Shown here piece by piece: positions 34,136 to 43,225 of a stretch of DNA of 64,000 nucleotides. The notes below the pieces were generated by a model. The model made no database searches and was not told the origin of the DNA. It saw only the letters and a program-made list of their open reading frames with translations. A program made the position numbers and the translations under genes. The first letter of the stretch is position 1. Each line of letters starts with the position of its first letter. Source of the stretch: Pseudofrankia saprophytica (GTDB taxonomy: Bacteria > Actinomycetota > Actinomycetes > Frankiales > Frankiaceae); assembly GCF_000235425.2 (NCBI RefSeq), contig NZ_KI912266.1, forward strand, positions 3,415,671 to 3,479,670. The letters are read 5' to 3'.

Positions 34136-35386
34136 TCAGCCCTCGATGCGTTGGCCACACCATGCGTTGCCGCCCGGTCCTGCCCCTCCGGGGACAGCGT
34201 CGAAGCCGCTGCCGGACTGGTCCACCCGGACGAAGTAGTAGCAGGTGTTGAGCTGCCCGAACCCGCTCGTCATGTCGATCGGCTGGGCTAGCAGGCCACC
34301 CGCGTCATAGTCGCGCACGGCTCGTAGCCCGCTGAGGAACGCCGCGCGCGTGGGGCACGGTCCCGCCGCCTCAAGACCGCGGACGAACAGATCAGCGGTG
34401 ATGAAGCCCTGCAACGTGGTCTCCTGCTGGGCGTCGGCCTGCTCCGGTGCGTAGGCCGCCACGGCTGCCTGATAGGCGTCGAGGGCCGCGGACTTTACCT
34501 GGAAGGAAGGTGTGGTGAGGTAGACGGACATCCCGGCGATGTCGGCGCCGTACCTCCCGGGCAGGCTCCGGTCGTAGCCGTCCGGCCCGACGGCGGCCTT
34601 GAGGGAGATTCCAGCCGCGTGAAGAGCCTGGACGATCGTGGCGAGCCCGTCGCCCGAGATCTCGGCGAGGACAACATTGGCCTGCTGGTCGCGGACCGCG
34701 TCCACGACGACCTGGGGGCTTGTCACCTGCTCGGCGTAGCTGACCTGCCCGACCACCGAGACCCCTGCTGACCGGAGGCTGGCGGCGTCCTTCTCTGCGA
34801 CACCGTGCGACGACGGGTTGACCGCGCTTACCACCATGATGGCTCGGGTTCCGCCCGCTCTGGCCACGTAGGTGCCGAGCGTCGTGACCGAGGGGCCGGT
34901 CGTGTACGGGTAGGCGAACGCGAACATGTTGCGGTACCGGCCCCATACCGACTCGGCCACGATTCCCGCGACGGGGATGTCCTTGTCGGCGAGATAGGAG
35001 GCGGACCCGGAGGCTACAGCCGTCTCCTCCAGGAGACCGAACACCTCCACGTTCTCGACCAGCTCGCGTGCGGCGGTCAGGTTTGCCGAGGGGTCCGACT
35101 CGTCGTCGCGCCAGGTGATGTCGATGCGGCGGCCGCCCACGCCACCGTTCGCGTTCTGCTTGGCGATGCGTGCCTCGACGCCGGCTCGGACCGTCTTGAA
35201 CGGTCCGGATAAGGGCCCGCTGTCGGGGTAGACGAGTCCGACCTTGATCGATTCCTCGCTGACCCCTGGGCTGGAGCAGCTGGCCGCGCTGGATGATCCG
35301 GCGGATCCGGAGCACCCGGCGATCGCCGAGGCGAGCGCGACGCACGCGGCCGCGGCGGCGTGCCGCCAGACCTGCCTGTGGGCCAC
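34136..35386 (-). CDS. ABC transporter substrate-binding lipoprotein, branched-chain amino acid type
   Basis: This 416-residue secreted protein has a lipoprotein signal ending LASAIAGC (Cys about 24) and a Ser-rich linker. It then shows the type I periplasmic-binding fold: IKVGLVYPDSGPLSGPFKTVRAGVEARIAKQNANGG-like start, DDESDPSANLTAARELVEN, and a C-terminal half with GFITADLFVRGLEAAG. These proteins capture small acids or amino acids outside the membrane and deliver them to an ABC importer. No permease or ATPase gene is next to it, so the importer is elsewhere or the protein acts as a sensor. It is divergent from the SnoaL-like gene across an AT-rich promoter. Confidence 0.9.
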   Translation of the reverse strand: MAHRQVWRHAAAAACVALASAIAGCSGSAGSSSAASCSSPGVSEESIKVGLVYPDSGPLSGPFKTVRAGVEARIAKQNANGGVGGRRIDITWRDDESDPSANLTAARELVENVEVFGLLEETAVASGSASYLADKDIPVAGIVAESVWGRYRNMFAFAYPYTTGPSVTTLGTYVARAGGTRAIMVVSAVNPSSHGVAEKDAASLRSAGVSVVGQVSYAEQVTSPQVVVDAVRDQQANVVLAEISGDGLATIVQALHAAGISLKAAVGPDGYDRSLPGRYGADIAGMSVYLTTPSFQVKSAALDAYQAAVAAYAPEQADAQQETTLQGFITADLFVRGLEAAGPCPTRAAFLSGLRAVRDYDAGGLLAQPIDMTSGFGQLNTCYYFVRVDQSGSGFDAVPGGAGPGGNAWCGQRIEG

Positions 35387-35508
35387 GGTAACTCCATATC
35401 GCTAAATGATTAAGCTTAGAATATAGTTACCATGCGTGGATCGGCGTTGCCGCGGCGGGGGTCGCCTCCCGGCCCACGTGATCTGACCGAGCCCGTGAAG
35501 GGAGTGGC

Positions 35509-36096
35509 GTGTTGGGTGACCAGGAGCTGGCGGCGGTGTACGCCCGGCTGGCGATGCTGGAGGCACGGGAGGCGATCCGCGACCTGGCGGCGCGCTACGC
35601 CGCCGCCGTCGATGCCCGTGACCTCGATGGGCTGACGGGGTTGTTCGTCGAGGACGTGCGGTGTGCGAACGGTGTCGGGCGCGCGGCGCTACGGGAGTAT
35701 TTCGTCGATCTCGTCGGCCGCCGAGCGCCGTTCACGACGACGGTGCACCTGATAGCCGGCCACGTCATCGACCTCGACCCCGCCGACCCGGACGCCGCGC
35801 GGGGCACCGTGCACTGTCGGGCCGAGCACAAGGTCGGTGAGCACTGGGTGGTGCAGGCGATGCAGTACAGCGACCGGTACGCGCGCCGGGACGGTCGCTG
35901 GTACTTCCGTGGTCGCCGCCCCCGTTCCTGGTACAACGCCGACGTCCTCGAACAGCCCGCCACGGGCGACCGCCTCAAGTGGGCCCTCGAGGACGTCGGC
36001 CTTGCCCCAACCGCCGAACTCCCCGAAACCTGGCCTACCTGGACCGCCTTCTATGCCGAGATCAGCGACCCCGCGGCGACGGCCACTGCCGGGTAG
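35509..36096 (+). CDS. SnoaL/NTF2-like protein
   Basis: This 195-residue protein begins with a helix LAMLEAREAIRDLAARYAAAVDARDLDGLTGLFVEDV, the hallmark of the SnoaL-like NTF2 fold, with Tyr and Asp positions seen in steroid isomerase or cyclase relatives. A beta sheet follows (VHLIAGHVIDLDPADPDAARGTVHCRAEH, then WYFRGRRPRSWYNADVL). Members include dehydratases, isomerases and ring-hydroxylase small subunits. It is a single-gene plus-strand unit, read from GTG 35509 with AAGGGAGT before it. Confidence 0.8.
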   Translation: MLGDQELAAVYARLAMLEAREAIRDLAARYAAAVDARDLDGLTGLFVEDVRCANGVGRAALREYFVDLVGRRAPFTTTVHLIAGHVIDLDPADPDAARGTVHCRAEHKVGEHWVVQAMQYSDRYARRDGRWYFRGRRPRSWYNADVLEQPATGDRLKWALEDVGLAPTAELPETWPTWTAFYAEISDPAATATAG

Positions 36097-36252
36097 GCGT
36101 CGTCCGAGGCGACCGAGGCTGGGGCGCTGGCCTTCGCGCCCCGTGCACCCGCGGCGTTCCGGTCGGCGAAAGTCCCGGCTGGGCGTCCCTGCGCTGGACG
36201 GCGCGGGCCCCCATCGCCGCCCAGCCCGCCGGGGTGGCGTCGCCGGGCGCGG

Positions 36253-37068
36253 TCAGCCGAGCAGGTCGAGGACGGTGCGGGCGCCCGAGCCGGTGCGGAA
36301 GTGGTCGCCCTGCTCGTCGAGATGGCGTCGCCAGAGGGTCTGGGCGTTGTCGGCGTCCCGGTCGCGCAGGTGCTCGATCAGCTTGGCGTGCGCTCGCTGT
36401 CCCTTGAGCGCGGCCCGGCGCTGCGCTGGCAGCGCGGACTCGGCGCTGACGTAGGCCTGGTTCGCCCGGTCGACGATGTGGCGGAGCATGCCGGTGAGCA
36501 CGGTGAGGGTCTGGTTGCCGGTGAGCTCGACCAGGAGAAGATGGAACCGGTCCTGGGCGTCGAGCAGGGCGAGCGGGTCGTTCTTGACCCGCTCCGCCTC
36601 CTCGTACAGCTCCTGGAGGCGGTCGAGGTCACCCTCGGACCAGGTACCGGCGAGCAGCGCGGCGCACGGTGGCTCGATGATGGCGCTCGCCTGGTAGACG
36701 TCCCCGACCGTGGTCTCCCGATGCTCCAGGATCAGACCGGCGTAGCGGGCGGCGATGTCCCCGTTGGGCGCGTGCACCCGGGCGCCGCCGTGGGCGCCAC
36801 GCCGGACGCTGATGAGCGCCTCGGCCTCGAGGACCCGGAACGCCTCGCGCAGGGTGGGCCGGGAGACGCCGAACTGCTCCATGAGCACCGACTCGGGCGC
36901 CAGCGCCTCGCCCTCGCGAAGCTCACCCTTGATGATCTGCCGGCGCAGCTGCGCGGCCACCAGCTCGGCCGTCTTCGGCACGCGGATCTGGTGGCCGACC
37001 GGCTGGACCGCGCTGTGGGCGCCGTTGGCCGTGGCCGTGGCGCCGACTACTGTGCCGCGGACCGCCAT
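36253..37068 (-). CDS. GntR-family transcriptional regulator, FadR subfamily
   Basis: This 271-residue regulator is read from ATG 37068 (GAGAGG upstream). Its winged-helix domain is IRVPKTAELVAAQLRRQIIKGEL then APESVLMEQFGVSRPTLREAFRVLEAEAL and RRGAHGGARV (about 28-105); a helical FCD domain fills the rest. It is close to the regulator at 11385-12209 over the whole DNA-binding helix (ESVLMxQFGVSRPTLREXFRxLEAE), so both may recognise related operators. It is divergent from the thioesterase/AMP-ligase operon, with operator site 8 in the shared region. Autoregulation and control of both units is the likely arrangement. Confidence 0.92.
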   Translation of the reverse strand: MAVRGTVVGATATANGAHSAVQPVGHQIRVPKTAELVAAQLRRQIIKGELREGEALAPESVLMEQFGVSRPTLREAFRVLEAEALISVRRGAHGGARVHAPNGDIAARYAGLILEHRETTVGDVYQASAIIEPPCAALLAGTWSEGDLDRLQELYEEAERVKNDPLALLDAQDRFHLLLVELTGNQTLTVLTGMLRHIVDRANQAYVSAESALPAQRRAALKGQRAHAKLIEHLRDRDADNAQTLWRRHLDEQGDHFRTGSGARTVLDLLG

Positions 37069-37193
37069 CGCGCGCCGCCTCTCGTCGAAATGATTTGTCC
37101 AATAGTACCTAGTGAGGCGCCGGAATCGCGCCGCGACGGTCACTGTCGGCGCGCGAGGCCGGGTGCGAGCCGGCCCTCGCTCCTTCGATGGCA

Positions 37194-37209
37194 AATCATC
37201 TAACTAAGC
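37194..37209 (+). promoter_or_regulatory. Recurring 16-bp AT-rich operator candidate, site 8
   Basis: AATCATCTAACTAAGC matches the shared pattern at nine of twelve positions. It lies between the second GntR regulator and the thioesterase gene and overlaps the first possible ATG of the latter (37188), which argues for the later GTG start at 37224. Confidence 0.5.
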
Positions 37210-37223
37210 TGTATATTCAACTT

Positions 37224-37784
37224 GTGGCCTGCGACACAACCGGTGAGGCATGGGCGGGCGGGGACTGGCAGCGCCCGGGGCTGTCGCCCAGCGGGGTCGC
37301 GCTGTGCGGCGGCTGCCAGGCGGCCGCCCGGTGCCGGCTCGGGATCGAGACGGAGCACCCGGTCGACGGTGGTGTCGTCTACACCCTGACCTGCCCGTGG
37401 GAGGCCGAGGGCGGCCCCCGGGTCGCGCACGGGGGCTGGACCGCCGGGGTCCTCGACGAGGTCGTCGGGCATGTGCCGCTGCTGCACGGCCAGCTGGCGG
37501 TGACCGCCTCGCTGACCGTGGGCTTCGTGAAGCCGGTCCCGGTCGGCCGCCCGCTACGGGCCACCGCCCGGTTGGCCCGGCGTGAGGGACGCCGGTGGTA
37601 CGTCGAGGCCGAGCTGACGCTCGGCTCGACCGGCACGCGGCTCGCGACCGCGCAGGCGGTCCTGGTGGCCCGTGACCAGGACCATTTCGCGCGGCACGAG
37701 GCGTGGCTCGCCGAGCAGGACCAGTCCACCGGGGCGTCCGCCGGCCGGCGGCGAGCAGACAGGAGAGGGGAAACGGAAGGGTGA
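37224..37784 (+). CDS. PaaI-like hot-dog thioesterase
   Basis: The protein of 186 residues (198 if read from ATG 37188) has four Cys near the N-terminus (two in GVALCGGCQAAARC), then the hot-dog core RVAHGGWTAGVLDEVVGHVPLLHG (about 71-94) and ASLTVGFVKPVPVGRPLRATARLARREGRRWYVEAEL, typical of PaaI/4HBT-type thioesterases. It would hydrolyse or proofread acyl-CoAs. GTG 37224 is preferred because the earlier ATG overlaps the AT-rich operator. The gene overlaps the AMP-forming ligase by four bases, so the two act together, possibly as charging and editing steps. Confidence 0.78.
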   Translation: MACDTTGEAWAGGDWQRPGLSPSGVALCGGCQAAARCRLGIETEHPVDGGVVYTLTCPWEAEGGPRVAHGGWTAGVLDEVVGHVPLLHGQLAVTASLTVGFVKPVPVGRPLRATARLARREGRRWYVEAELTLGSTGTRLATAQAVLVARDQDHFARHEAWLAEQDQSTGASAGRRRADRRGETEG

Positions 37785-39085
37785 CCTACCTCGAACCGGA
37801 GATCGAGACCGCCCCGGCGGACCGGATCGCCAGCGAGCAGACCAGGCGGCTGTTGGAGGTCGTCCGGCTGGCCCACGAACGTTCGGCGCTCTACCAGGGC
37901 CGGTGGGACCCGGCCGGCGTCAAGCCGGATGACGTGCAGTCGCCGGCGGACTTCCGCCGCCTGGTTCCCTTCATCGACAAGGACGCGGTCCGCGCCTTCC
38001 GCGACCGCACCGGCGACGCCTTCGGCGGCCTGCTCTGCGTGGACCCCGCGGACCTGACCACCATCACCGCCAGCTCCGGCACGACCGGCGACCCGACCTT
38101 CTTCAACGAGATGTGGGCGGGCCTGGCCTGCGCGCCCCTGCCAGCGGGCTACTTACGGGCCCTGTGGATGATGGGCGTGCGGCCCGGGGACCGGGTGCTG
38201 TGCAACGCGGCGACGTTCCGCGGCTGGATCGAGGACGCCTTCCGCGCGATGGGCCTGGTCCCGCTCCTGGTGGACACCTGGATGGGCAAATGGGCCGAGG
38301 TGCTCCGCGTCATCGAGCAGCACCGGCCCACCTACGTCCAGCTGATGAGCACGAACCTGGTCGAGCTGGAGCACCTCGCCCCCCACCACGACCTGCGCAA
38401 GCTGTTCGACTCGTTCAAGGCCGTCTCCTTCGCCGGCGAGCCACTGGGCGCGCGGATGCGCGAGCGGCTGTCCACCGAGTGGGGCCTGGACGTCTTCGTC
38501 TACACCAGCGCCGGCGACACCGGCCTGGCCTGGGAGTGCACCGAGCACGACGGCTACCACCTGTGGTGGGACGAGGTCTTCCTCGAGGTCGTCGACCCGG
38601 CCACCGGCGAGCCGGTCGCCGAGGGCGAGGTCGGCGAGATGGTGGTGACGTCGCTCGACAACGACGCCGCCCCACTGATCCGCTACCGCACCGGCGACCT
38701 CGTCCGGCACAGCACCGCCGTGTGCCCGTGCGGCCGGACCTCGCCCCGGGTGTGGGTGCTCGGCCGCGGCGGCGACGAGACCGTCGTCGCCGGCCGGTCT
38801 GTCCTTCCTCACGAGATCTGGACGGCGGTCGAGAGCGTTGATGAGACGCAGACAGGACTGTTCCAGATCATCCGCCCGACCCGCGAGGTCGAGCGCCTGC
38901 GCCTGCGGGTCGGCTACGACGCCTCCCGCCCGGTAGATCTGCCCGAACTCGCCGCCCGCCTCGCCTCGTCGGTCGCCGACGCCGCGCGGCTGCCGGCCGA
39001 GCTGGTGGACATCGAGCTGGAGACGGAGGAGGCCCTGTTGCGACGAGGATCGGCCGCCAAGGTCCCGCGGGTGGCGAAGTCATGA
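37781..39085 (+). CDS. Phenylacetate-CoA ligase-like AMP-forming ligase
   Basis: This 434-residue protein is read from GTG 37781, overlapping the thioesterase stop (GTGA), with GGAAGG before it. The phosphate-binding loop is ITASSGTTGDPT (95-106). The adenylate-binding region contains VYTSAGDTGLAWECTEHDGYHLW, IRYRTGDLV carries the ribose-binding Asp, and a CPCGRTSPRVWVLGR motif resembles the small Cys element of PaaK-type ligases. The C-terminal domain ends RRGSAAKVPRVAK with the expected catalytic-type Lys. It activates a carboxylic acid to its CoA thioester, feeding the beta-oxidation genes. The acid is unknown. Confidence 0.9.
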   Translation: MTYLEPEIETAPADRIASEQTRRLLEVVRLAHERSALYQGRWDPAGVKPDDVQSPADFRRLVPFIDKDAVRAFRDRTGDAFGGLLCVDPADLTTITASSGTTGDPTFFNEMWAGLACAPLPAGYLRALWMMGVRPGDRVLCNAATFRGWIEDAFRAMGLVPLLVDTWMGKWAEVLRVIEQHRPTYVQLMSTNLVELEHLAPHHDLRKLFDSFKAVSFAGEPLGARMRERLSTEWGLDVFVYTSAGDTGLAWECTEHDGYHLWWDEVFLEVVDPATGEPVAEGEVGEMVVTSLDNDAAPLIRYRTGDLVRHSTAVCPCGRTSPRVWVLGRGGDETVVAGRSVLPHEIWTAVESVDETQTGLFQIIRPTREVERLRLRVGYDASRPVDLPELAARLASSVADAARLPAELVDIELETEEALLRRGSAAKVPRVAKS

Positions 39086-39774
39086 CGCTGCTGTCGGTGA
39101 CCGAGGCCGCGCTGCGGCTGCCGCGCCAGCCGCTGTATGGCATCTCGTGGTGGTACGTCGACGGCGAGGCCGTCGAGTTCGCGATCGGCGATGCGGACGT
39201 CGAGCGTGACACCGCGTGGGCGACCGCGCGCCTCGCCGCGGCCGGGCTCGGCCGCGGCCACGTCCTGGTCGCGGTGGCCGGGCCCCACGAGGGCGGCTGG
39301 ATCCAGCCGTTCACCCGGGCCGCGGGAACGCTGCGCGCGACCGTCGCGCACGCGGACCGGTTCGGCTGGGACGCGGGCCGGGTCGAGATGTTCACCCGCC
39401 GGCTGCCGGTGCGGTTGGTCGTCGGGCTTCCCGGTGACGTCGCCACGGCGCTGGTCGAACGTGACCTGCTCGCGCAGGTGGCCGCGGTGCCGGTGCTGCT
39501 CGCCCGGCCGGACGCCGTCGGCACGCTGCGCGCGGCCGGCGCCGCCTGCGGTGTGCTCGCGATGCTCGGCCCGGCGGTCGCGATGACCGCGGACCCGACA
39601 CCGGGAGCGCCGCTGGCCTATGACGCCGCCGAGTGGCGTTTCGACGACGACGGCACCGGTGAGCTGCTCGTCAGCACCGTCGGCCCGAGGACGAGCAGGT
39701 TCGAGCGCGCCCGGACGGGGGTCGCCGGCCGGGTGGCGGGCGAGGGCCTGCTGGAGCTGGTCCTGCCCGTCTGA
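39082..39774 (+). CDS. Unknown protein resembling the N-terminal subdomain of PaaK-type ligases
   Basis: This 230-residue protein overlaps the AMP-ligase stop by four bases (ATGA). No family is assigned with confidence. Its middle, GLGRGHVLVAVAGPHEGGWIQPFTRAAG followed by VRLVVGLPGDVATAL, resembles the ligase segment GVRPGDRVLCNAATFRGWIEDAFRAMG followed by RPTYVQLMSTNLVEL, including the Gly-x-Gly-x-x-Val-Leu turn and GWI. The phosphate-binding loop and C-terminal domain are absent, so it cannot be an active ligase alone. It may be a regulatory or structural partner of the ligase. It ends the three-gene unit before a strong hairpin. Confidence 0.7.
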   Translation: MTLLSVTEAALRLPRQPLYGISWWYVDGEAVEFAIGDADVERDTAWATARLAAAGLGRGHVLVAVAGPHEGGWIQPFTRAAGTLRATVAHADRFGWDAGRVEMFTRRLPVRLVVGLPGDVATALVERDLLAQVAAVPVLLARPDAVGTLRAAGAACGVLAMLGPAVAMTADPTPGAPLAYDAAEWRFDDDGTGELLVSTVGPRTSRFERARTGVAGRVAGEGLLELVLPV

Positions 39775-39784
39775 CAGCACGACG

Positions 39785-39818
39785 GAAGTGGCCGGCGCCA
39801 TCGGGCGCCGGCCACTTC
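39785..39818. terminator. Strong bidirectional hairpin
   Basis: A perfect 15-bp stem (GAAGTGGCCGGCGCC and complement) with a 4-base loop lies between the convergent genes. A second copy of the right arm follows at 39821-39834, so the left arm could pair with either. Confidence 0.75.
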
Positions 39819-39867
39819 GCGCGCCGGCCACTTCGGGCTGGGCCACCGGCTCGGCCGGCGGCCGGGC

Positions 39868-41556
39868 TCAGCCAGCCCCGAGGAACCGGCCTGGGCGGGC
39901 GTCGGTGAGCTCGCCGTCCTGCTGGGTGACCTCACCTGCGACGGCGGTATAGCGGTATCCGCCTGACGGGCGGCGCAGCCGGGAGCCACCCGCCGGCAGG
40001 TCGTCGATGAAGACGTCGGTCTGCCAGGCCAGCTCGTCGAGGGCGAACACGACCAGGTCCCCGGCCGCGCCGGCGCGCACGGTGCCGCGCCCGCGCAGCC
40101 CGAACGCCTCCGCCTGCCGCCCGGTCAGCGCGTGGACGGCCTGCTCCAGGGTCAGGTCGGCGCGGTCGCGCACGTGGCGGGTCAGCAGGAGCGTGCTGTC
40201 GCCGGTCGCGCACATCATCTGCAGGTGGGCACCGGCGTCGCTGTTGCCGATCAGGGCGGCCGGGTGAACGAGCGTGGCGGCGACCCCGTCGGGGTCGGCG
40301 TTGGCGACGCCGACCCCGACGAGCCCCGGGTCCAGGTCGTTGTCCAGCACCCAGTCCGCGAGGACGTCCGAGGGGTGGCCGCCACGCTCGGCGACCAGGT
40401 CGGCCAGCGTCGCGCCGACCCACCGGGCCAGCTCCGGCCGGCGGACCTCGACGAGGCGCAGCCGGTCGGGGAACCTGTGCGGGATCATCGTGCGGGGCAC
40501 CCGGTCCCACTCCTCGCGGGCCACCGCCCGCCAGGCCGGGTCGACCAGCAGTGCGCGCTTGGTGGCGGCGTCCGCCTGGACCATCCGGTGCCAGCCGTCG
40601 GCGAGCGCGAACCACGACATGCCGCCTGACCAGTTCACCCGGATGTCCAGCGTGCGCGGCGACACCTGCGGCAGCGTCCGCACCCCCTGCTGCTGCAGCG
40701 CGAGGGCATGGTCGAGCATCCGGGTCGCCGCGTTCGGGTGGTCGGCGTCATGGAAGACCCCGATCCAGGTGTGGGGGATTCCGCGTGGCCCGCAGAGAGC
40801 CGCGATCCGCTCGACGTCCGCCCGCATCGCGCGGCCGCCGGTCTGGTCGGGGATGAACTGCAGGGCCCGGCCGCGGGCCGCCACGACGTCGAGGAGCGCC
40901 GCCAGCTCCGCGTCGTCGGCCAGCCGGCTCGGCACGGGCCGCTTCTCGCGGTCCTCGTCGAAGCCCAGCGAGCTCGACAGGCCGAGCGCGCCGGCGGCGA
41001 GGCTCTCGTCCAGAACCCGCGCCATCTCTGCTCGCTCGGCGTCCGTCGCGGCCCGTTCCCACGCCTGCGGGCCCATGACGAACAGCCGGAGCGGGGTGTG
41101 GCCGACGAACCCGATCGTGTTCACACCGAACCCACGGCCGGCCGCGGCGGCGCGGTAGTCGGGCCAGCTCTCCCACGTCCAGGGGATGGCGGCGTCGAAC
41201 GCGGACTCGGGCAGATCCTCGATGTAGCAGAACAGGCTCGTCACGCCGGCCCGGTCCGCGGCGCGCACCGGCGCGAGCGAGAGCGAGCAGTTGCCCATCA
41301 GCACGGTGGCGACGCCGTGCTGCGGCATCGGGTCGCACGAGGCGTCCCACCACAGCGACGGGTCGACGTGGGTGTGGTTGTCGATGAACCCGGGTGCCAC
41401 GACCGCCCCGCCGGCGTCGAGGACGCGCTCGCCCGCCGGAGCGAGCCCCGGCCCGACCTCGGCGACCCGCCCGCCACGGACGCGGACGTCGGCCGCGCGG
41501 GCCGGCGAGCCGGTGCCATCGACGAGCAGGCCGCCTCGGACCAGCAGGTTAGCCAT
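39868..41556 (-). CDS. N-acyl-D-amino-acid deacylase-like amidohydrolase
   Basis: This 562-residue protein has the composite amidohydrolase layout: an N-terminal small beta domain (LLVRGGLLVDGTG), metal motif GFIDNHTHVDPSLWWD (about 56-71), HGVATVLMGNCSLSLAPVR (about 79-97; the GNC Cys is a typical metal-binding position), GHTPLRLFVMG, NSDAGAHLQMMCATGDSTLLLTRHVRDR (about 453-480, metal Asp), and a C-terminal beta domain. D-aminoacylases and related dihydropyrimidinase-like hydrolases share it. It would cleave an amide or cyclic amide bond. It is a single-gene unit, convergent with the ligase operon, with operator site 9 upstream of its start. Confidence 0.9.
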   Translation of the reverse strand: MANLLVRGGLLVDGTGSPARAADVRVRGGRVAEVGPGLAPAGERVLDAGGAVVAPGFIDNHTHVDPSLWWDASCDPMPQHGVATVLMGNCSLSLAPVRAADRAGVTSLFCYIEDLPESAFDAAIPWTWESWPDYRAAAAGRGFGVNTIGFVGHTPLRLFVMGPQAWERAATDAERAEMARVLDESLAAGALGLSSSLGFDEDREKRPVPSRLADDAELAALLDVVAARGRALQFIPDQTGGRAMRADVERIAALCGPRGIPHTWIGVFHDADHPNAATRMLDHALALQQQGVRTLPQVSPRTLDIRVNWSGGMSWFALADGWHRMVQADAATKRALLVDPAWRAVAREEWDRVPRTMIPHRFPDRLRLVEVRRPELARWVGATLADLVAERGGHPSDVLADWVLDNDLDPGLVGVGVANADPDGVAATLVHPAALIGNSDAGAHLQMMCATGDSTLLLTRHVRDRADLTLEQAVHALTGRQAEAFGLRGRGTVRAGAAGDLVVFALDELAWQTDVFIDDLPAGGSRLRRPSGGYRYTAVAGEVTQQDGELTDARPGRFLGAG

Positions 41557-41641
41557 GGTTCACCTCCGCGCGCCAAGGACGACGGCCGGCCGAACGCCGC
41601 GTCCGTGCCCCGACAGCCTCCCGATACAGATGCATAAGATA

Positions 41642-41657
41642 AAAGATACAACTAATT
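41642..41657 (+). promoter_or_regulatory. Recurring 16-bp AT-rich operator candidate, site 9
   Basis: AAAGATACAACTAATT matches ten of twelve positions and ends with the strongly kept ACTAATT. It lies 85 bases upstream of the D-aminoacylase-like gene and is the last site seen; the patchwork region to the right has none. Confidence 0.5.
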
Positions 41658-41689
41658 AATCGCTGAGGCAGGGGCTGTGTCCCCGGGGT

Positions 41690-41845
41690 TCAGCATCCGT
41701 GGATGGTGGGTCCGGTCTGGGTGGTGTCGAGGGAGAGGTGGTCGGCCACCGCGGTGATCTCTATGCCGTCGGGGGTGGTTCGGGCCGCGGTCAGCTGAAG
41801 GTTCATGGGTAGGCCGGTCACCGGCACACCGCGGTCGCATCGGTA
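41690..41845 (-). pseudogene. 3' remnant of an LmeA-like (DUF2993) lipid-binding protein gene
   Basis: The minus-strand frame ending with a TGA at 41690 reads VTGLPMNLQLTAARTTPDG followed by IEITAVADHLSLD, the conserved C-terminal pattern of DUF2993/LmeA proteins (GLP-x-x-L-x-L-T-x-x-R-x-T-P-x-G). About 45 residues remain. Its upstream end abuts the truncated MMPL gene on the opposite strand, so a rearrangement joined two broken genes. No start or ribosome site exists. Confidence 0.55.
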
Positions 41846-43225
41846 ATCGTGAAAGGCTCGGCGCTGCACCCCGACCGAGCCACCGCGCAGCGCCTTGTCG
41901 CCACGGCGCGGTCCTATGACGGGCCCAACCTGCAGGTCGAGATCGCCGGCCCGGATGCGGTCGCGGTCAACGCGACCACCATTTCCTGGTGGCCGATTCT
42001 CATCGCGCTCGCGGCTGCCCTGCTGCTGCTCGGCGCTACCCTGCGTTCCCGCGGCGCGGTCGCCGTCTGCGCCGTGACCACCTCCGTCGCCACCGTGACG
42101 GCACTGGCGATCGCCGTGTTGCTCTCCCACGCGACGACGATGACGTTGTACGCGCCGCTGCTCGCGGCCGTCGTCGCGGCCGGAACCAGCCTGGGCGGGG
42201 CCGTCGTCGTCGTGCACCGAGCCCAGTCCTGGCTGCGGGAGGGGGCCGGCGCGCTCGAGGCGGTGACGCGGGCCGCCGCGCAGGCCGGCTTCGCGATCGC
42301 GTGCGGCGGCTTCTGCGTCACGCTGGCGATGGACGGCGTCGTGGCACTGGGCCTGCCTTTCTTCAACGGCGTCGCGCTCGGCTCCGCCGCCGCCGGGACG
42401 GCGACCGGCCTGGTGATCCTCACCCTGCTCCCGGCGCTGCTGGCGATCTGCGGACCACGGCTGCTCGGCTGGACAGAACGACATCACCTGACGACCAGCG
42501 GCCGTGGCCTGCGCCACCCGCCGGGGCTGCGGGCATGGTGGGCCGGCTGGGTGCATCGCCGCCCGCGGGTCGCCGCCTGCGCCGCGGGCCTTGTGCTGCT
42601 CGCGCTCGCCGCGCCGGCGTTGACCCTCAAGCTCGGCGGCGCCGACGACGGCGCCGAATCGACATCGTCGACGACTCGGCGGGCCTACGACCTGCTCAGC
42701 ACCGACTACTTTCCGGGGCTCAACGGACCGATGCTCGTCACCGTCGACCTCGGCCGCGCCCCGTCGGCGGTGTCCCCCGACGCCGTCGCGGCCGCGCTCG
42801 CCAGGACTCCCGGGGTCGCGCGGGCGGCGGTCAACCTGAACAACGCGCAAGCGGGAGTCGCCGTGATCCGTGTCTTCCCGACGGCCGGCCCACGCTCGCC
42901 GGACACCACCGCCCTGCTGCACCGGCTACGCGGCCAGGTCATCCCACGCGTACTGGCCGGCACCGGCTCCCGGGCCTACATCGGCGGTTCCACCGCCCTG
43001 TTCGTCGACATGGCGGCGAACTTCCACGGCGCGACAACCGGGTTCCTCGCGGTGGTCCTCCTCACGGTGCTCGGATGCGGGCTCCTCATGCTGCGATCGG
43101 CGACGATCGCGGCCGCCCTGGCACTCACCAGCGCCCTCGCGATTCTCGCCGCTCGGCTGCGGCGACGGCGTACCCGGCGCCGTCATGGCCGAATTCGGCC
43201 TGGAATGCCCCAGCTGACCTGGTAA
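41837..43225 (+). pseudogene. MMPL-family transporter, truncated at both ends
   Basis: The open frame (GTG at 41849 but homologous sequence beginning about 41837, VKGSALHPDRATAQRLVATAR) contains seven hydrophobic segments. The first five form the MMPL core (SWWPILIALAAALLLLG up to TATGLVILTLLPALLAICG); then a periplasmic loop (SSTTRRAYDLLSTDYFPGLNGPMLV) and part of the second membrane half follow. Family members have about 700-1,000 residues and 11-12 helices; here the first helix and the last four or five are missing, and the C-terminus is basic sequence of no similarity. It exported lipids or drugs in its intact form; the present product is probably inactive. Confidence 0.7.
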
